A stretch of 64,000 nt of DNA from Hygrophila difformis (lineage: Eukaryota; Streptophyta; Magnoliopsida; Lamiales; Acanthaceae): NCBI GenBank assembly GCA_030278955.1, contig JAOANR010000014.1, positions 39,631,453 through 39,695,452 of the forward strand, given 5' to 3'. Under the pieces are notes generated by a model. The model saw only the letters and a program-made list of their open reading frames with translations. It was not told the origin of the DNA and searched no databases. The translations under genes were made by a program, and so were the position numbers. Numbering within the stretch: the stretch's first letter is position 1; each line of letters begins with the position of its first letter. Positions 1 through 13,627 of this stretch are shown piece by piece.

Positions 1-79
1 CATTAATTTTAAGTCGGATAGCCTTTCTAACAAGACTGGCTATTTTTATTTTAAATATATATACAATAAAATTAAAAAG

Positions 80-287
80 TAAAATATGTTCTAAAATAGT
101 TGTCATTTTTGGGTAGTTATGCTATGCTTTTACTATATTGTCCTTCATTTTACATAAATGCTATTTGTTGGACATTTATTAAGAATGAGTGTAGTTGAAG
201 GATGTGTAAATTTATGAGTTAATTAATGCAAATCTTGGTTATTAAAATTGAGCTGAAAGAGACAACTATTTAGTAACGGATGGAGTA
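80..287. repeat. Degraded MITE (Stowaway-like) upstream of the demethylase gene
   Basis: The right end reads ACAACTATTTAGTAACGGAT followed by GGAGTA, a typical Stowaway-like terminus. Its inner part is inverted at 91-107 (CTAAAATAGTTGTCATT). The outer part of the left terminus is decayed, so the left boundary is approximate. It is non-coding and lies about 1.2 kb upstream of the demethylase start codon. Confidence 0.45.
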
Positions 288-1518
288 ATAAACAATGTTA
301 AAAAATTAAATAAGACGAATAATTTGGGACAGAGAGAGTATAATTTAATTATTTTTCGGTTTCGTGAAACACGAAATATTTTTACCTAGAAAATAGTAAA
401 AGTTCAAATTATATAAATTACAAAAGTACAAAGAAGAAGGAAAGATTCGGTTGGAATTGAATCCTCAATCATTACATTATCATGCATGTCTATCTCATGT
501 GCTGTCTTAAAATATCAGAGTAAATAACTAATAAAGTAAATACGCATTTCTAAATATTATACTTTTTGTACTTAAAAAAACTTAACTGAGTACCTCGTCA
601 CACCTAAAATCACAAATAGCCCAAATATCTTAACTTGCTAGATTAATTAGTTTGGTTGAAGGAGAGAAACCCGAGTTATCGGCTCATAGGAACCTCCAGA
701 CTTTGAATAAATGCCCTGGTCTTCCTCCTTGTATGCATTCCCTACTCTCTCCCTCGTGTGGAAAAATAAACAAAAAGGGGGCCAAAAAGAAATGAAAAAA
801 ATTGCTGTGCTGTGAGGCCTCACTTCCCCGTCCACCACCGCTTATGCCGTCCGTGTAATAGCGTAAAAAAAAGGGCGAAATTCTGCTTCTCACGATAAGG
901 AAAGACCACGACAGGATATGGAGCCGCTTGGCGAGATCTTGACAAAAAATCAGCACCGAGGTGAATTTCTATACCCAACCCTGGCCAATCTAGCCATAAT
1001 TACGGTTTTCCTGCTACTGATTTATGCTTTGTTCTGAAAAAACGGTGTCGATAAGAATGGCATTTATGATTATTTTTTCCTCGACAGAAAAAAGGAAGGT
1101 TGACGTTTTATTCAATTTTGTTTCCTCCTTTTACTGCATCTTGCGGAGACTTTAATTAGCTGTGAGTGAAATTTACTGTAACGATTAATTCATAGGCACT
1201 ACGCAGAGTTGCAGACCTGTGTTTGTCTATACGGTAAGGAAAGTTGAGTTTTTATGGTCTTTCGTATGAAGATCCGTTGATGGAATTACTTGGTGTGATT
1301 TTAAGAGAGATTCGAAACATCGATTTCATATAATTCACTTGTTTTGTATGAATTTAATTGAGTTGTGATTTTTTGTTCTTTTTTTCTTTTTGTGATTTTT
1401 TTTTTCGTCTCCCTTCTTGTTTTGGTAAGATGTTGTTTGACGAGGTGTTTGTTCCCTATGAAATGATGACAGAAATTTGCAGTTGAAGGATAGGGCTTTT
1501 ACCAGTTTTGCCCGAGGG
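288..1518 (+). promoter_or_regulatory. Promoter and 5' leader region of the demethylase gene
   Basis: This stretch has no convincing coding sequence and precedes the DEMETER-like start codon at 1519. A good splice donor (ACG|GTAAGG, at 1234) and an acceptor after a T-rich tract (TTTGCAG, ending 1482) suggest one intron in the 5' UTR. The short open frames on the minus strand at 647-956 show no domain or codon signal. The transcription start cannot be placed from sequence alone. Confidence 0.5.
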
Positions 1519-4247
1519 ATGGCTGTAAGACGAGAAGAGATAGTCCCGGAATTGAAAGAGTACCAGATTCCTCGTTCTTGGGTTCCAATAACGCCTGCAA
1601 AGCCCAGCCGGACAACAGAACAAATTCAATCTGTTGACGCCAGATGCCTAGAATCATTGAGAAATTGCACACCTGAGATAACCCAAGAAATTATGTGTGG
1701 ATCAGAAGGATTGCCAGAAAATTTCGTGCAGCAAACGCAATGTCAGGCAGAACCTGCATGTTGTGATTCACCAAATCTCACTAATGTTGCCAGAGATTCT
1801 GCAGATCGGGTCAACAATCTACATTTTGGTGGCACTGATGTGTGCAATATGTCCTTCAGCAGTCTGTTGGCGGCTTTTGCACAGGCAGGTGGCAAGAATG
1901 TCGCAGGAGAGAATGCACCTACAAACGCAGAATTCGTTGGAAGCAGGGATCCGACTGGGCATTTTCATACTCCATTTGATGGCAGACATTTTACAATTAG
2001 CTATGAAAATGAGGGTTTAGTGAGAGGAAATTTCGAGGGCTTGAACATACCAAATGTCTCCACTGGTAGGCTTTTGTTGTGCATAATTCTTGTCCTGCAT
2101 TATCTTTACTAAGCATGATTACTGACCTGCATAGAACAAGATGCTATAACCATTAAAAACATCTCACTTTCTTTTTCATGGCTAAAGGAAGCACCTGGGA
2201 ACATTAGTGTTGTTTTCAGGTGCCTGACGGGGCAAAAAACTCGTTACTTATTTTAAACCTACTCATTAAACCAGGTTTTGCAAGTGTGTGAAAACATGCA
2301 TTCACCTCATAAATAACAGTAGTGAAAAGCATTGAATTCAATTTATCTGAAACATCATGTAACTAGGCACATCTACTTTTATCCTTTTTCATGTACTAAT
2401 AAGAACATGCATCGACTCTGCAGATGGAAGTTCTGCCCCTTCTAGGACCTTTTATGGTCTTAATTCTCCCTGGAGATCAATAACAGATGCAAGCTCGAGC
2501 AAAAGTTTGCCATCCCAATTTCAACCCATGACACCAGATAAGAATAATGCAGCATACTGGGAGGATCAGGCTAGGAATGCTATAGGCATAGACATAGTAC
2601 CAGCTGGAAAAGATGCCCAAGGAAACATCTTCAGGGTTGGATTAATGGAACTTCCTGAGAACAAAGAAAAGTCCCAGCTGATCCTTGATCAATCACATAC
2701 AGCTGCATCGAGAGAGTTGCAGGAGAATCACAAGCCTGACAATGGAGACATGATTGAGGCCGATCTGCTCAAAACCCCTCAGCAGAAACCGAGGAGAAAA
2801 AAGCACAGACCCAAAGTCATAGTTGAAGGCAAAAGCAAAATTACTCCTAAATCAAGTGGAGAAAAAACCCCTGCTCCACAGGAAACTCCAAGAGCCAAGA
2901 GAAAGCATGTTCGGAGAAAGGTAGTCAATAATCCCTCTGAAGGGAGCACTGGCGGAACTGATTTAAATGAAAAGTCTCCGGCAACTGGAACTTCAGTTGG
3001 CAAGAGGAAGTACGTAAGAAGAAAAGTAACCAACAAACCAGAAGCTAACCTCAACAATGGAACCACAGAAAAAGCAGATGCAGAGCCCCCACTGCATGCC
3101 AAAAATTCCTGCCGAAGGTCTCTGAACTTCAACCTTGAGTGCCAATTGAAAGATGGAAACTCCTTGGACCACCAATCTCCATATTGTAGTGGGGTAGTTG
3201 AAGCAGAGAACCTCACTGCAAAAGATCAATCAAGAAATGAACAGTGTCACCAGGGAACATCAGTATCAGAAAAAAGTGGAATTAGCATTTCAGATGAACA
3301 TACATACTCTACAAATCGGGTATGGGAAGGTTGCATGGAAATGCCTGCACAGCATTTACAGCACCCCCACCCTTCTACAACTGTGCATCCACTGAAGAAC
3401 ATGCTCAAAGATCCAATTCTGAGTCAAAGAGGTAAATGCCAGATAATATTTTCAGGTGCAACACATGATAAAGAAGCAAACATTGTGCAGATGAGAATAA
3501 ACCCCGGTGATCGAAGTATGCCAAAGAGCACAACAGATTCTATCTGCAGTAGCATGTACTTGAGGACAGAAAGACAAAAGAGGGGCTTGAAAAGACATGA
3601 GATGGATACAAGTGCCAGCAATGAAAGCAGCTATAGGAATGAGACTGGAGTATTTTATAATTCACTACAGAAGTACCATTCTATGTTATCCCCAAATGTT
3701 AATGGCTCTCTTGGACGCCAATCAAATTACAAGAAAAATAGGATAGAGATGGGACAAGGTAGTGTAATAACAGCTTCTACATCAGAAAATTGTATGACAT
3801 TTGAAAGATACACTTCCAGCAATTCTTGCACATACTTTCCCACATCAACTAGTGCAAGTGGTGATAAGCGGAATGGGAAGCAAGTTTTTGAAGATTTGTT
3901 AGCTTTGGGACCTACAGGAAGAGTTAAAAAGAGCAGAAAAGCCCCAACTCGAGTAAGGAAGGTAGCTTCCACTCGAGTAAGGATGGTAGCTTCCCTGATG
4001 GAAACGCATAAAGAGATCGCTGCATCCCTTGGCAAGGAAACAGCATCCAAAGCTAAAAAAGGCATTGAAATTCCACACGAACCGAATGCATGCGTCAAAC
4101 ACCAAGTAACAGACACATTGACAACAGAAAACCCAGAAAATACAAGTATGTTTGCCATTCTAACACCACAGCATAGTTGCCAGAAGTCCACTATCAATAG
4201 TTAAACCATTTATCTATGTGCCATCACCAATGAGAAAATCACCTTAA

Positions 4248-4295
<48 letters not shown>

Positions 4296-7200
4296 ATCAT
4301 ATTTCTCATATTTTTGCAACACTTCATGCAGGTGTTCCTCTGGCTCTAACTTGGAACTACACGTCACTTATCGACTCAATCACCGAACAACTTAACCAAC
4401 TAGATCTAAATCCAAAAGGCCAAGGATTAGTTGTATACCACACAAATTATCAAGAGCAACATGCACTTGTTCCATTCCAAGGAGGTGGAGCAGTTGTCCC
4501 TTTTGATAGCTCATTTGATCAAGAAAGAAGGCGGCGGCCACGGCCCAAGGTTGACCTCGATGATGAAACTGCTAGGGTGTGGAAACTTTTGTTAGAAAAT
4601 ATAAACAATGAAGGCATTGATGGCACAGATGAAGAAAAGGCTAGATGGTGGGAAGAAGAACGAAGGGTATTTAGCGGAAGGGCGGACTCATTCATCGCAA
4701 GGATGCATCTTGTTCAAGGTAAATGCATAGTTAGGCTTTCTCCTTCATATTCACTTCTATTGTGATGGCCCATCCTCAAATTTTCTCCGGCCATAAAGTC
4801 TAGATAATTGTGTGTAAGAGCAAACACTGTGATCTTGATAGAGAATTTGGGATTTATAAATCCAATAGCATACACAGATATAGAAGCAAAAACAAAAATT
4901 AGAATTAGGAGGTAAGCTGAGACTAGAAAAAGAAATAAAAATAGAATAGAGAAAATGTCCTGTGAGCAACAATAAATGCCGCCTGTTTCTGAATGTGAAC
5001 CTAACTGTCCAAAAACAAGACACAATGACCAAGCCTCATTTTGATTTCCAATGAAGAAAAGAATATAGAAAATAGTATTAACCATTTTATCAACTTGTGC
5101 CACCTAAAGAATCTTTTAAGGATGTTTTGATCCATCTTTCTCACAGAAAATAGAATTATAGCCCGTTAAAATATTATCTACATTTACATCTAATTCTCAC
5201 AATATTCAGGCTCACTGAGATTAAATATATTGGAATTTTCTTAACAGGAGACAGGCGATTTACTCCATGGAAAGGATCAGTAGTTGATTCAGTGGTGGGA
5301 GTTTTCCTCACCCAGAATGTTTCGGATCATCTTTCCAGGTTGGTTGAAATTTTTATCCTTATCTTATCTTCTGAGTCCCAACAAAATCACAGTTATCCCC
5401 ACTGGTGCTTGCAGCTCTGCTTTCATGGCACTTGCTGCAAGGTTCCCTATTCGGGAAAGGACCCATCCTGAGGAGCTACATGAAGAGATACTAGAGCATA
5501 ATGTCACGGAAGCTGAAGTATGCAAGACAACTTCAGTTGGGGCCTTAGGATTGAACAAAGAGATCTCCAGTGTCCTAGCTTATGGCAATGATGTTAAATC
5601 ACTTCAGGACTTTGAAGGTGAGAGTGTTAGAGAGGTGAACAGGGTCAAAACATCTGGCAAGAGTTTCGATGGGCTTGCAACCAAAGACAACTTAGGAGGC
5701 CAAGTGGAAGATGTACCTAAAAAAAGTCTAGTTGTATCCCGAGAAACTGTCACAAACAAGTCAGGTAATTCAATTGAAGAAGATGGGAGAGACACAGAAG
5801 ACTCACTTTCTTCACAAAACTCTACCAGCTCCCCAATTGCACAAACCACTGAAAGAGGTAACTCTTGCTTCTGCAGCACCTCAGAACAACCAGCAGCTGG
5901 GGATAAACCAGATAGGTTCGCTAGCACAACATCTGTTCTCAAACTTCTGCAGATGGCTGGCAATTTATTGTATGATTACGGAAGAGAAAACAAAGAAAAT
6001 GCATCTGATCAGAATCCACGAGGTGAGTCTAGAAGTTTGGTCGTTAACTTGGAAAATGAGGGATATTTGCACAACACTACAGCTACTGCTAAAGCTGCAG
6101 CATCAAGCAACGCATCCGCTGGGTCTCAAATGCACAATTCAGAGGGGCTAGCAACACATAGTTACTTGTCTCAGAAAGCTAGCAAGACCCCTGACAGTGT
6201 TTGCAGAAATGAACTAAGTGCTGCTGAAATAAGTGGCTTGACATCTGAATCTGCATCACAGACAACACTTCAGAAGGCAGCAACAGCTAGTTTCCTGAAG
6301 AGATCAAAAGTATCTAACAATGATCAATCTGAAGTAAATCAAACAAATGAAGTACTGGCAGCAAGTTCATCTCAAGGGAGAACTTCTGAAGTCCAGGTCA
6401 ATCCCATTTGCCCTGAACACATGGCAGATGTTACTGGTAGCAGCAGTAACATCGATAGTTCAAGAAGTTTAGAACACAAGGAAGTTAATTCAAACAAATA
6501 TAACACAACTTATGGTACCGGAAAGCCCACTGATGAACCTAAGGGAAAAGCGGTAAGAACCAGGAAAGAGAAAGAGAAAGTCGACTGGGACTGCTTGAGA
6601 AAACAAGCACAGTACACTGGTAGAGAAAATGTGCCAATGCGCAATAGGGATTCTGTGGACTGGGATGCTGTAAGATGCGCTGATGTCAGTGTGCTTGCAG
6701 AGACTATCAAAGAAAGGGGAATGAACAACATGCTCGCAGAGAGAATAAAGGTTTCTGTCCTATTTCGCATAAAAATTTGAAATGTGTTTAACTTCTGTAG
6801 TGGCATTAACCTTGAAAGGCCTCTTCACCAGTATGATCAATTGAAATATTTGTACAGGACTTTCTAGATCGCATTGTCAGAGACCATGGAAGCATTGATT
6901 TGGAATGGCTTAGAGGTGTACCACCTGACAAAGCAAAGTAAGCTTTCTGCTTTTCTAAAAATTACTGCATAACTTCAAAATTAAGTTCACACGTTCCTTT
7001 GATTTTCAGAGAATATTTATTGAGCTTTAGGGGCTTGGGTTTGAAGAGTGTAGAGTGTGTACGCCTCTTGACACTTCATCACCTTGCCTTTCCAGTAAGT
7101 TTAACATCAGTAATAAACATATTTAACCTGCTTGGTAAATTTGCTGACATTTTACATGCAACTTTATAAGGTTGACACCAATGTTGGTCGAATAGCAGTA

Positions 7201-10200
7201 AGATTAGGGTGGGTACCTCTTCGGCCATTGCCTGAGTCACTTCAGCTGCATCTTCTAGAACTGTCAGTGTCTCAGCATCCTTGAACTTTCTCAAAACAAT
7301 CTAGTGCTGGACAAAGAATAAACTATCCTGCTCCCTCGTGTAGGTACCCAGTATTGGAGTCCATTCAGAAATATCTGTGGCCAAGGCTCTGCAAACTGGA
7401 TCAAAGAACACTGTAAAAAAAATTCTTGTAGACAAACTTTTCATACCTAATAGACATTAGTCAAGTTCCCTTAATGATTTAATGATGCTTTTTTTTGTTT
7501 AACAGATATGAGCTGCATTATCAAATGATCACTTTTGGGAAGGTATGGCACACTTATCTCAAGATTTTGGATATTTGAAGACGATGGATAAAAATTTACC
7601 ATGCAAGAAAAACATCAACATCGTTCACATTTTCAGGTATTTTGCACAAAGAGCAAACCAAATTGCAATGCATGTCCAATGAGGGGAGAATGCAGACATT
7701 TTGCAAGTGCTTTTGCAAGGTTTGTACACTAAAGATATATTGCCCAAAAACCTCTTATTTCTGTCTTTATATGTCGATCATCTGTAAGAATTCAACTAGC
7801 ACGATGCATCATTTCCTTGATGATTTCTTAACCAAGTTCCAGACTCTTAATTTGAAAACAATAGACATAAAACCAATCTTGGACCATAAAGTATTGGGTG
7901 TCTGATGTGCACGCTGGCATTCTGGAGCTACACTTAAATTTGTTTAGATTCCCTTGTGAGAAAGATATCAATAACATCGACATGTTGAAGCTTAAAGAAT
8001 ATTCTAAAATGATGGAATCTGATAACACTGTGTGCAGTGCAAGACTTGCTCTCCCAGCACCAGGGGAATCAAGCATCGTGAGCGTGCAGGAAAATAGAAG
8101 AGCTGATCAAACTCCAATGGCTAGTATGAATAACTTGCAGTTGCCCTCACCTCATATGACTCAAATCAAATCTATACCTGAAATAAGAAACACTCAGCCC
8201 ATAATTGAAGAGCCCGCTTCACCCGAGCCTATTGTTGAAGTACCAGCATCACCAGAAGCATCTAGTGCTCAAGCATCAGTGTGTGACATTGAGAATGCTT
8301 TCGAAGAAGATCCTGATGAAATTCCAACCATCCAACTCAATATGGAAGAGTTCACTCATAATCTGCAGGAGATCATGAAGCAAAATAATGAACTACAGGA
8401 GGGTGATATGTCAAAGGCATTGGTAGCTTTAACTGCGGAAGCTGCTTCAATACCTGTGCCTAAACTTAAAAATGTTAGCAGACTAAGAACGGAGCATCAA
8501 GTGTAAGTATTGATTCTCTAAGTTCATTTCTTTGCAAGTCAAGCATCACATCACTGTAGGAGTTTAAAGACAAAAAACTTATTCCTAGAATGCTGATAGT
8601 CTTCAGGAGGAACCAGGCCCCCATATATATACTTACATTAAACTGAAAATAGCAATGCAAGTTTGTAATGTTCTTCAGCATGGTGATTTAATTGATTATA
8701 GGAATTCTAAACCATTTTGTTTTTCTACAGCTATGAGCTTCCAGATTCACACCCTCTATTGAAAGGGGTTAGTACTATTCTTCTAGGAAACAATAAGACC
8801 AACGATACAGGTTACCTTCCAAACTAACTAAAATTTCTTGATTTTGCAGATGGACAAACGAGAACCTGATGATCCTAGTCCTTACCTACTTGCTATATGG
8901 ACCCCAGGTATGAAAACACAGTATATTTTTAGCAGGCTTGCATGGTCACCAATTCTATGAAAAGGGAAAACTCAATATTGAATCCTTCACATGTCATTTA
9001 AGAATAACTAGTTAAACTAATGTTCAACTTCAGGTGAAACTGTGGATTCTATTGAACCACCGGAGAGGAGGTGCAACTCCCAGGGGTTTGAGAGGCTATG
9101 CACTGATGAATCCTGCATATCATGCAACAGCATCAGAGAAGCAAACTCTCAAACAGTTCGGGGAACTCTTCTGGTACTAATAATATTTTGACGGCATTGA
9201 TATTTGTTTATGAGAAAAATAACTGATAACCAACTTGCCCGAGCAACACATATAACTGACAATTGACAAAGAAATTCCAAATTGCTGTTGGATCTCACAT
9301 GGTCTTCAATTAACAGATACCATGCAGAACAGCCATGAGAGGAAGCTTTCCACTGAATGGCACATATTTTCAAGTGAACGAGGTATATATGTATGGCCAA
9401 ATATATGTTCAGATAGAATCTAGGGGTTGTGTTCTGATGTGTATTATACTATTATCCTTCACAGGTATTTTCTGACCACGAAAGTAGCCTATTGCCATTG
9501 GCTGTTCCAAGAGAGTGGTTGTGGAACTTGCCAAGAAGAACAGTGTACTTCGGGACATCAATACCTACTATCTTTAAAGGTAATACTGCAAGAAACTGGA
9601 TAAACATAACATAGCAGCTCTTTTTATTAAAAGACTTACTATATACCATTTCTTTCTGTGTATTAGGATTGTCCACTGAAGGCATTCAATACTGCTTTTG
9701 GAGAGGTATGTACACTTACATGGGGGATAAAACAAAAGAAGTATCTTTTGCCACTTACACCTGACTAGGGCATGTTATAAATAATAACAATTCTGATTCC
9801 TACACTCCAACAACACCTCTGATTCCTACATACCAAAATAATAGTAACAACAACAATAATATAATAAAATCATTCCTTGCAAATTCATACTTTAAATTTT
9901 AGGTTTATCTGTATACATAAATAATAAAACTAAAACACAGGGCCAAAAATGGACAACCAAAAACATGTTTCACTCATATAGTTCAGCCATAGATAACTCC
10001 TCTTATTTAAAATTTCAGTGCATTTCAGGTTGTTCCTTTTCCCAAAAGGATCAAATACCTCAACTTGGCATTAGAGTGGGAAATCAATTAGTTTATTCTT
10101 TTTTCTTTCTTCCATGTAGCCCCCAATTCTAATGTATACTCTTTCCCAAAAAAGCTATTTCTTTCCCAATAAATTTGGGTGCAATGAATGAGAATGACAA

Positions 10201-10679
10201 TAGATGATCATCTTCGTAAAATAAAAGACTGATGTACATCATATGCACAAGCAGACAAGTTAAGCCTGTCATTTTTTGGCATGGGCAACAGTAGATTGCT
10301 AAGCACCTAGAAATTGAGCATGAATATCCCTTTCACCCCATTCCATATGAGTGTGCTGTCAACTAGACTAAGTTAACAAAAGCTGCTAGGCTCTCAATAA
10401 AAATCTTGCGATCACATTGCACCAAGCCTTTGCCTTAACAAATTATATTAATACTTCTACTTATTACTTTTATTTACTCCATATCAATAAAACTTTGTCC
10501 ACCCGATCAGCTGTTTTTTGGTTCATACAATATAAGTATCTTTCTGTTTTCCAGGGTTTGTGTGTGTGAGGGGATTTGACAGGACAACCAGAGCTCCCCG
10601 ACCCCTGATTGCCAGATTGCACTTTCCTGCAAGCAGATTAGCAAAGGGGAAGGGAAAGACAGATGAGAGCAATCAATAG
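1519..10679 (+). CDS. DML: DEMETER/ROS1-like 5-methylcytosine DNA glycosylase-lyase, complete, 19 coding exons
   Basis: Bifunctional base-excision enzyme that removes 5-methylcytosine in the nucleus and starts active DNA demethylation. My exon model: 1519-2065, 2424-4145, 4332-4718, 5248-5338, 5415-6750, 6858-6937, 7010-7094, 7171-7262, 7344-7412, 7506-7542, 7637-7719, 8038-8502, 8731-8767, 8850-8907, 9034-9173, 9317-9382, 9465-9579, 9667-9705, 10555-10679. All introns are GT-AG and the frame closes, giving about 1857 residues, near DME length and longer than Arabidopsis ROS1. Seen: Lys/Arg-rich repeats in exon 2; domain A (WWEEERRVF, then WKGSVVDSVVGVFLTQNVSD); a helix-hairpin-helix glycosylase core (FRGLGLKSVECVRLL with the catalytic Lys, then VDTNVGR with the catalytic Asp); a 4Fe-4S loop C-X6-C-X2-C-X5-C in exon 11; and domain B with permuted CXXC and RRM-like C-terminal parts (PYLLAIWTPG, RRTVYFGTS, GFVCVRGFDR). 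The first in-frame ATG, 1519, opens with MAVRREE and the family's N-terminal SWVPITPAKP. Whether it is the DME or ROS1 ortholog needs a tree. Confidence 0.95.
4251..4292. repeat. (TA)n/(TG)n microsatellite in demethylase intron 2
   Basis: An alternating TA tract ending in TGTGTGTG lies inside the intron between exons 2 and 3 of the DEMETER-like gene. It is likely length-polymorphic and has no coding effect. Confidence 0.9.
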
Positions 10680-12800
10680 ACTGACCTAGATTAACCAGTG
10701 GTAGAATGGCACATGTAAAAGTAGCTTGTACAATGTGAACTTTGGTAATGGAAAACTGTATCAATTGAAAATGGTTGATTTCAACAGAAAAATGAACATT
10801 GGAAATCTGCCTGGATAGAGCAATTGAGTTCTTTTCTAATTTAATACCCTATTGATTGATGAAGCTGTATTCTCTTGAGTGTAGAATGCTTAATTGTATG
10901 CAGCCCTGATAGGATGTAGAAGTTTGTGTTATTTGTCGATTCATAAATAAGGACATTTCTACTACATTTAATCTTACCAATTCAGTAATTGTGCTTACCA
11001 CAAACGTGAGAATTGGTCGGTGAGGTTACACAGCCTCAACCAACTTCTCATTCATGATATGCACCTGTCTTAATCTTTTGTAATGGTAGGATTTGATCTG
11101 TTTGGCCAGCAACTCAATGGCCTACCATAAACATGGAAATGACCTAAAACACATAAGCATTGATGCAGCAATGAGCCAATGAAGCTACATAATACCACCC
11201 TTTTTCCCTTTGTATTATGCAGCAATGAAACATGGGTTTGACGCTTTTGATGTCGGGATTGAGAATCATTAAATGCTACATATGCAATATATAAATGCTA
11301 CCCTAATTGTTGTACATGCCTCACTAGCCAGTTCAATTGCAGAATGAAAAGAACACCTAACGAAACTGCATTTTCACCTGGGGCTCTAATGTCAGAAGGT
11401 TGAGGTCTGCAGTAGCACCATTTGCTCTGGTCCATGAGCCAGTGAAAAAACCAGCAACTTGGTCTTATCAAGAAAAATATACTGGAGTATTCTGTAGAAC
11501 CTTGAATTAATGCAACTTGAAACCAGCTTGCAATCTAGGTCCATGATGAACTAGTAAAACAGACAAGTACTTATAAAACTAATCATATTAGAATTTAGAA
11601 CATTATGTACACACTAAAGTTGATAGTGAGTTGCAAACCAAACCGAGAAAACCTGTATTTTCTAGACTTCAAGATAAGTTTATTCAACAACTGCTTTCCC
11701 TGCTGCTTTATTCCCATCCATAACACCTCACCTAAATTTAAAACATAATACCATAAAACTTTCTCAGAGATTCCTAGTTCCCCCAGCCTTAGTGAGCATA
11801 AAACCAAGTATTTTAAGTCCCAAGTAAGAGCCATCATTAAACATTTAACCACGTAAGGATGCAAAGATACATGTTAATCATATGCAACCCAAAAATCCGA
11901 TACAAACCATTCCAGCAACTTTACGCGGGTATTAGAACGTCCTAAATTCAACAAAACAACCTCGTTCAATAACATCAAAAGTAGAAAAAAAAAATATATC
12001 AAAAAAATCAAAAAAAAACACGCATAAAAATAAAATAAAAAATAAAGAAAAAAATACACAAGCTCACACACGGAACAAGTGCACCAAAAACCATCTGCAG
12101 CATACGATCATTCTACTTTGTCCCATCCATAATAGCAATTGAGATAAAAAAAAATAATTACACGAGCATGATTTAATCAGAAAATAAATATCTAAATGAA
12201 ATCATCATATACTCCTCCATAGATCCATTTGCTTGAACATACCTTTCGAAAGCGCTAAACTCAATCTGGAGATAGAATCCCCAAATAAGGCGCTGCTGAT
12301 GCACTGGCTACACTTGCGATAGAAAGAATTTTCAGATAGTATTTCTCGGGGAATCCCCGTGTGTGGTGTGGCGACGATGTATTGGCGGTGAAAGGAATAA
12401 GACATGGGAAATTTTGCCGCCTTAACAGCTTTGGGTTTTAGAATTCCCTCCTATTTGGCTTTCATGTTTTAAACAACACGCGTTGTGTGGCGAGTACATT
12501 GATGTTTGAATGGCACGAGCGGACAGACGCGACTGAAATATTTTATTTATTATTTTTTGACGTCTCATCAAAAATATATTATTTCTACAAATAAAAATAA
12601 CTTTTTCCTCTAATAATTATATAAACACCACATATTCATATATCAATTCTATTTTAATTCTCGTGGATAACAATAATAGTAAAACATACGGATGTAGTAT
12701 TATTTTTCATTTTGTCGTGTCATCTACTAATGCTAATTAATTGCAAATTTACCATTTATTTAATTAAGCAAAAATAACTTATTTAAATTTAACAAGCAAA
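10680..12800. other. 3' UTR and intergenic stretch after the demethylase gene
   Basis: The first few hundred bases are probably the 3' UTR of the demethylase gene. The rest is AT-rich with no recognisable protein. One minus-strand open frame, 12405 down to 12205, starts with ATG and contains a good splice donor (GAAAG|GTATGT). It could be the first exon of an unidentified antisense-oriented transcript. I find no partner exons or domain, so I do not call a gene. Confidence 0.4.
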
Positions 12801-12979
12801 TGGAAATAAGGGCTTGGTCTAGTGATTAAGTGTTCTAACTTTCAATTTTATAAATGGGATTCGATTATCCACTCAACCCCCTATCCATATCCCTTTATCC
12901 ATTTGTACTTTTTGTGGCTTTGGCTCCTAAACCCCTCTGCCGACACCCAAGTATCAATAATAATAATAATAATAATTAG
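12801..12979 (+). repeat. tRNA-derived SINE, family A copy 1
   Basis: An A-box-like segment (GGTCTAGTGATTAAGTG) and a B-box-like segment (GGGATTCGATTATCC) have tRNA spacing. They are followed by a C/T-rich body and an (AAT)n tail. The element is flanked by CAAGCAAA at 12793-12800 and 12980-12987, a credible target-site duplication. Its body resembles the copies near 14515 and 47187. Confidence 0.7.
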
Positions 12980-13317
12980 CAAGCAAAAAATAATGAATTT
13001 GCATTTAAGCAAAAATAGAGGACTATAATTTACCCAAAAAAAAAATAGAGGACTATAATATGAGGCCAAAAATTAGTAGAGACTATTCCGACAAATGAAA
13101 GGAACAAAAAAATATGTTTTTGCAAAATATTCAGAATTTAATTAATAATCCATAAAATTATTTAACTAATTTCAATTTATTTATTTGTAACAAATTATAC
13201 TTCATTATTTATAATTATTAGAATAATAATAATATTTAATAAATAATAATAATTGAAATTTTATTATCCACATAAGAATATGAATGTATGAAACATACTT
13301 GAAACCTTTAATTAATA

Positions 13318-13576
13318 TTCCCTCCGTCCCAGCTAAAGCGTCATGTTTGACTTTTTGATACTGTTCATTGTTCAATTTTAACTCAATATTATTGTAAGTA
13401 TATATTTGAAAAAAATACTCGAGTCCGGTCTTGTTTGATTCGTCTAATCGTGTAGTTTTAGAATATATATTTTATATAATTTTTAGTTTTATGTATTTTG
13501 AGATACTAACAATTAAAAAATTGCATTGCATTGTTTTCAGAATTCAAACAAGACATTTTATGTGGGACGGAAGGAG
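13318..13576. repeat. Stowaway-type MITE
   Basis: Terminal inverted repeats (TTCCCTCCGTCCCA at the left, TGGGACGGAAGGAG at the right) are flanked by TA on both sides. The 259-bp size and non-coding AT-rich interior fit Stowaway, the Tc1/mariner-related MITEs of plants. Confidence 0.85.
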
Positions 13577-13627
13577 TAGTCATTAGTACATAATAAAAAT
13601 TTTACAAATACCAAATACAGTTGATTT

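Noticed and set aside
647..956. Minus-strand frames upstream of the demethylase gene
   Set aside because: Short, overlapping, low-complexity products rich in Phe and Gly; best explained as promoter or leader sequence.
1477..1518. Earlier start of the demethylase at 1477
   Set aside because: The codon there is TTG, not ATG, and it lies next to a likely splice acceptor. The first in-frame ATG is 1519.
12806..12880. Possible tRNA genes at the A/B-box sequences
   Set aside because: The sequences do not fold into full cloverleaves by eye and carry SINE bodies and target duplications, so they are SINEs rather than tRNA genes.
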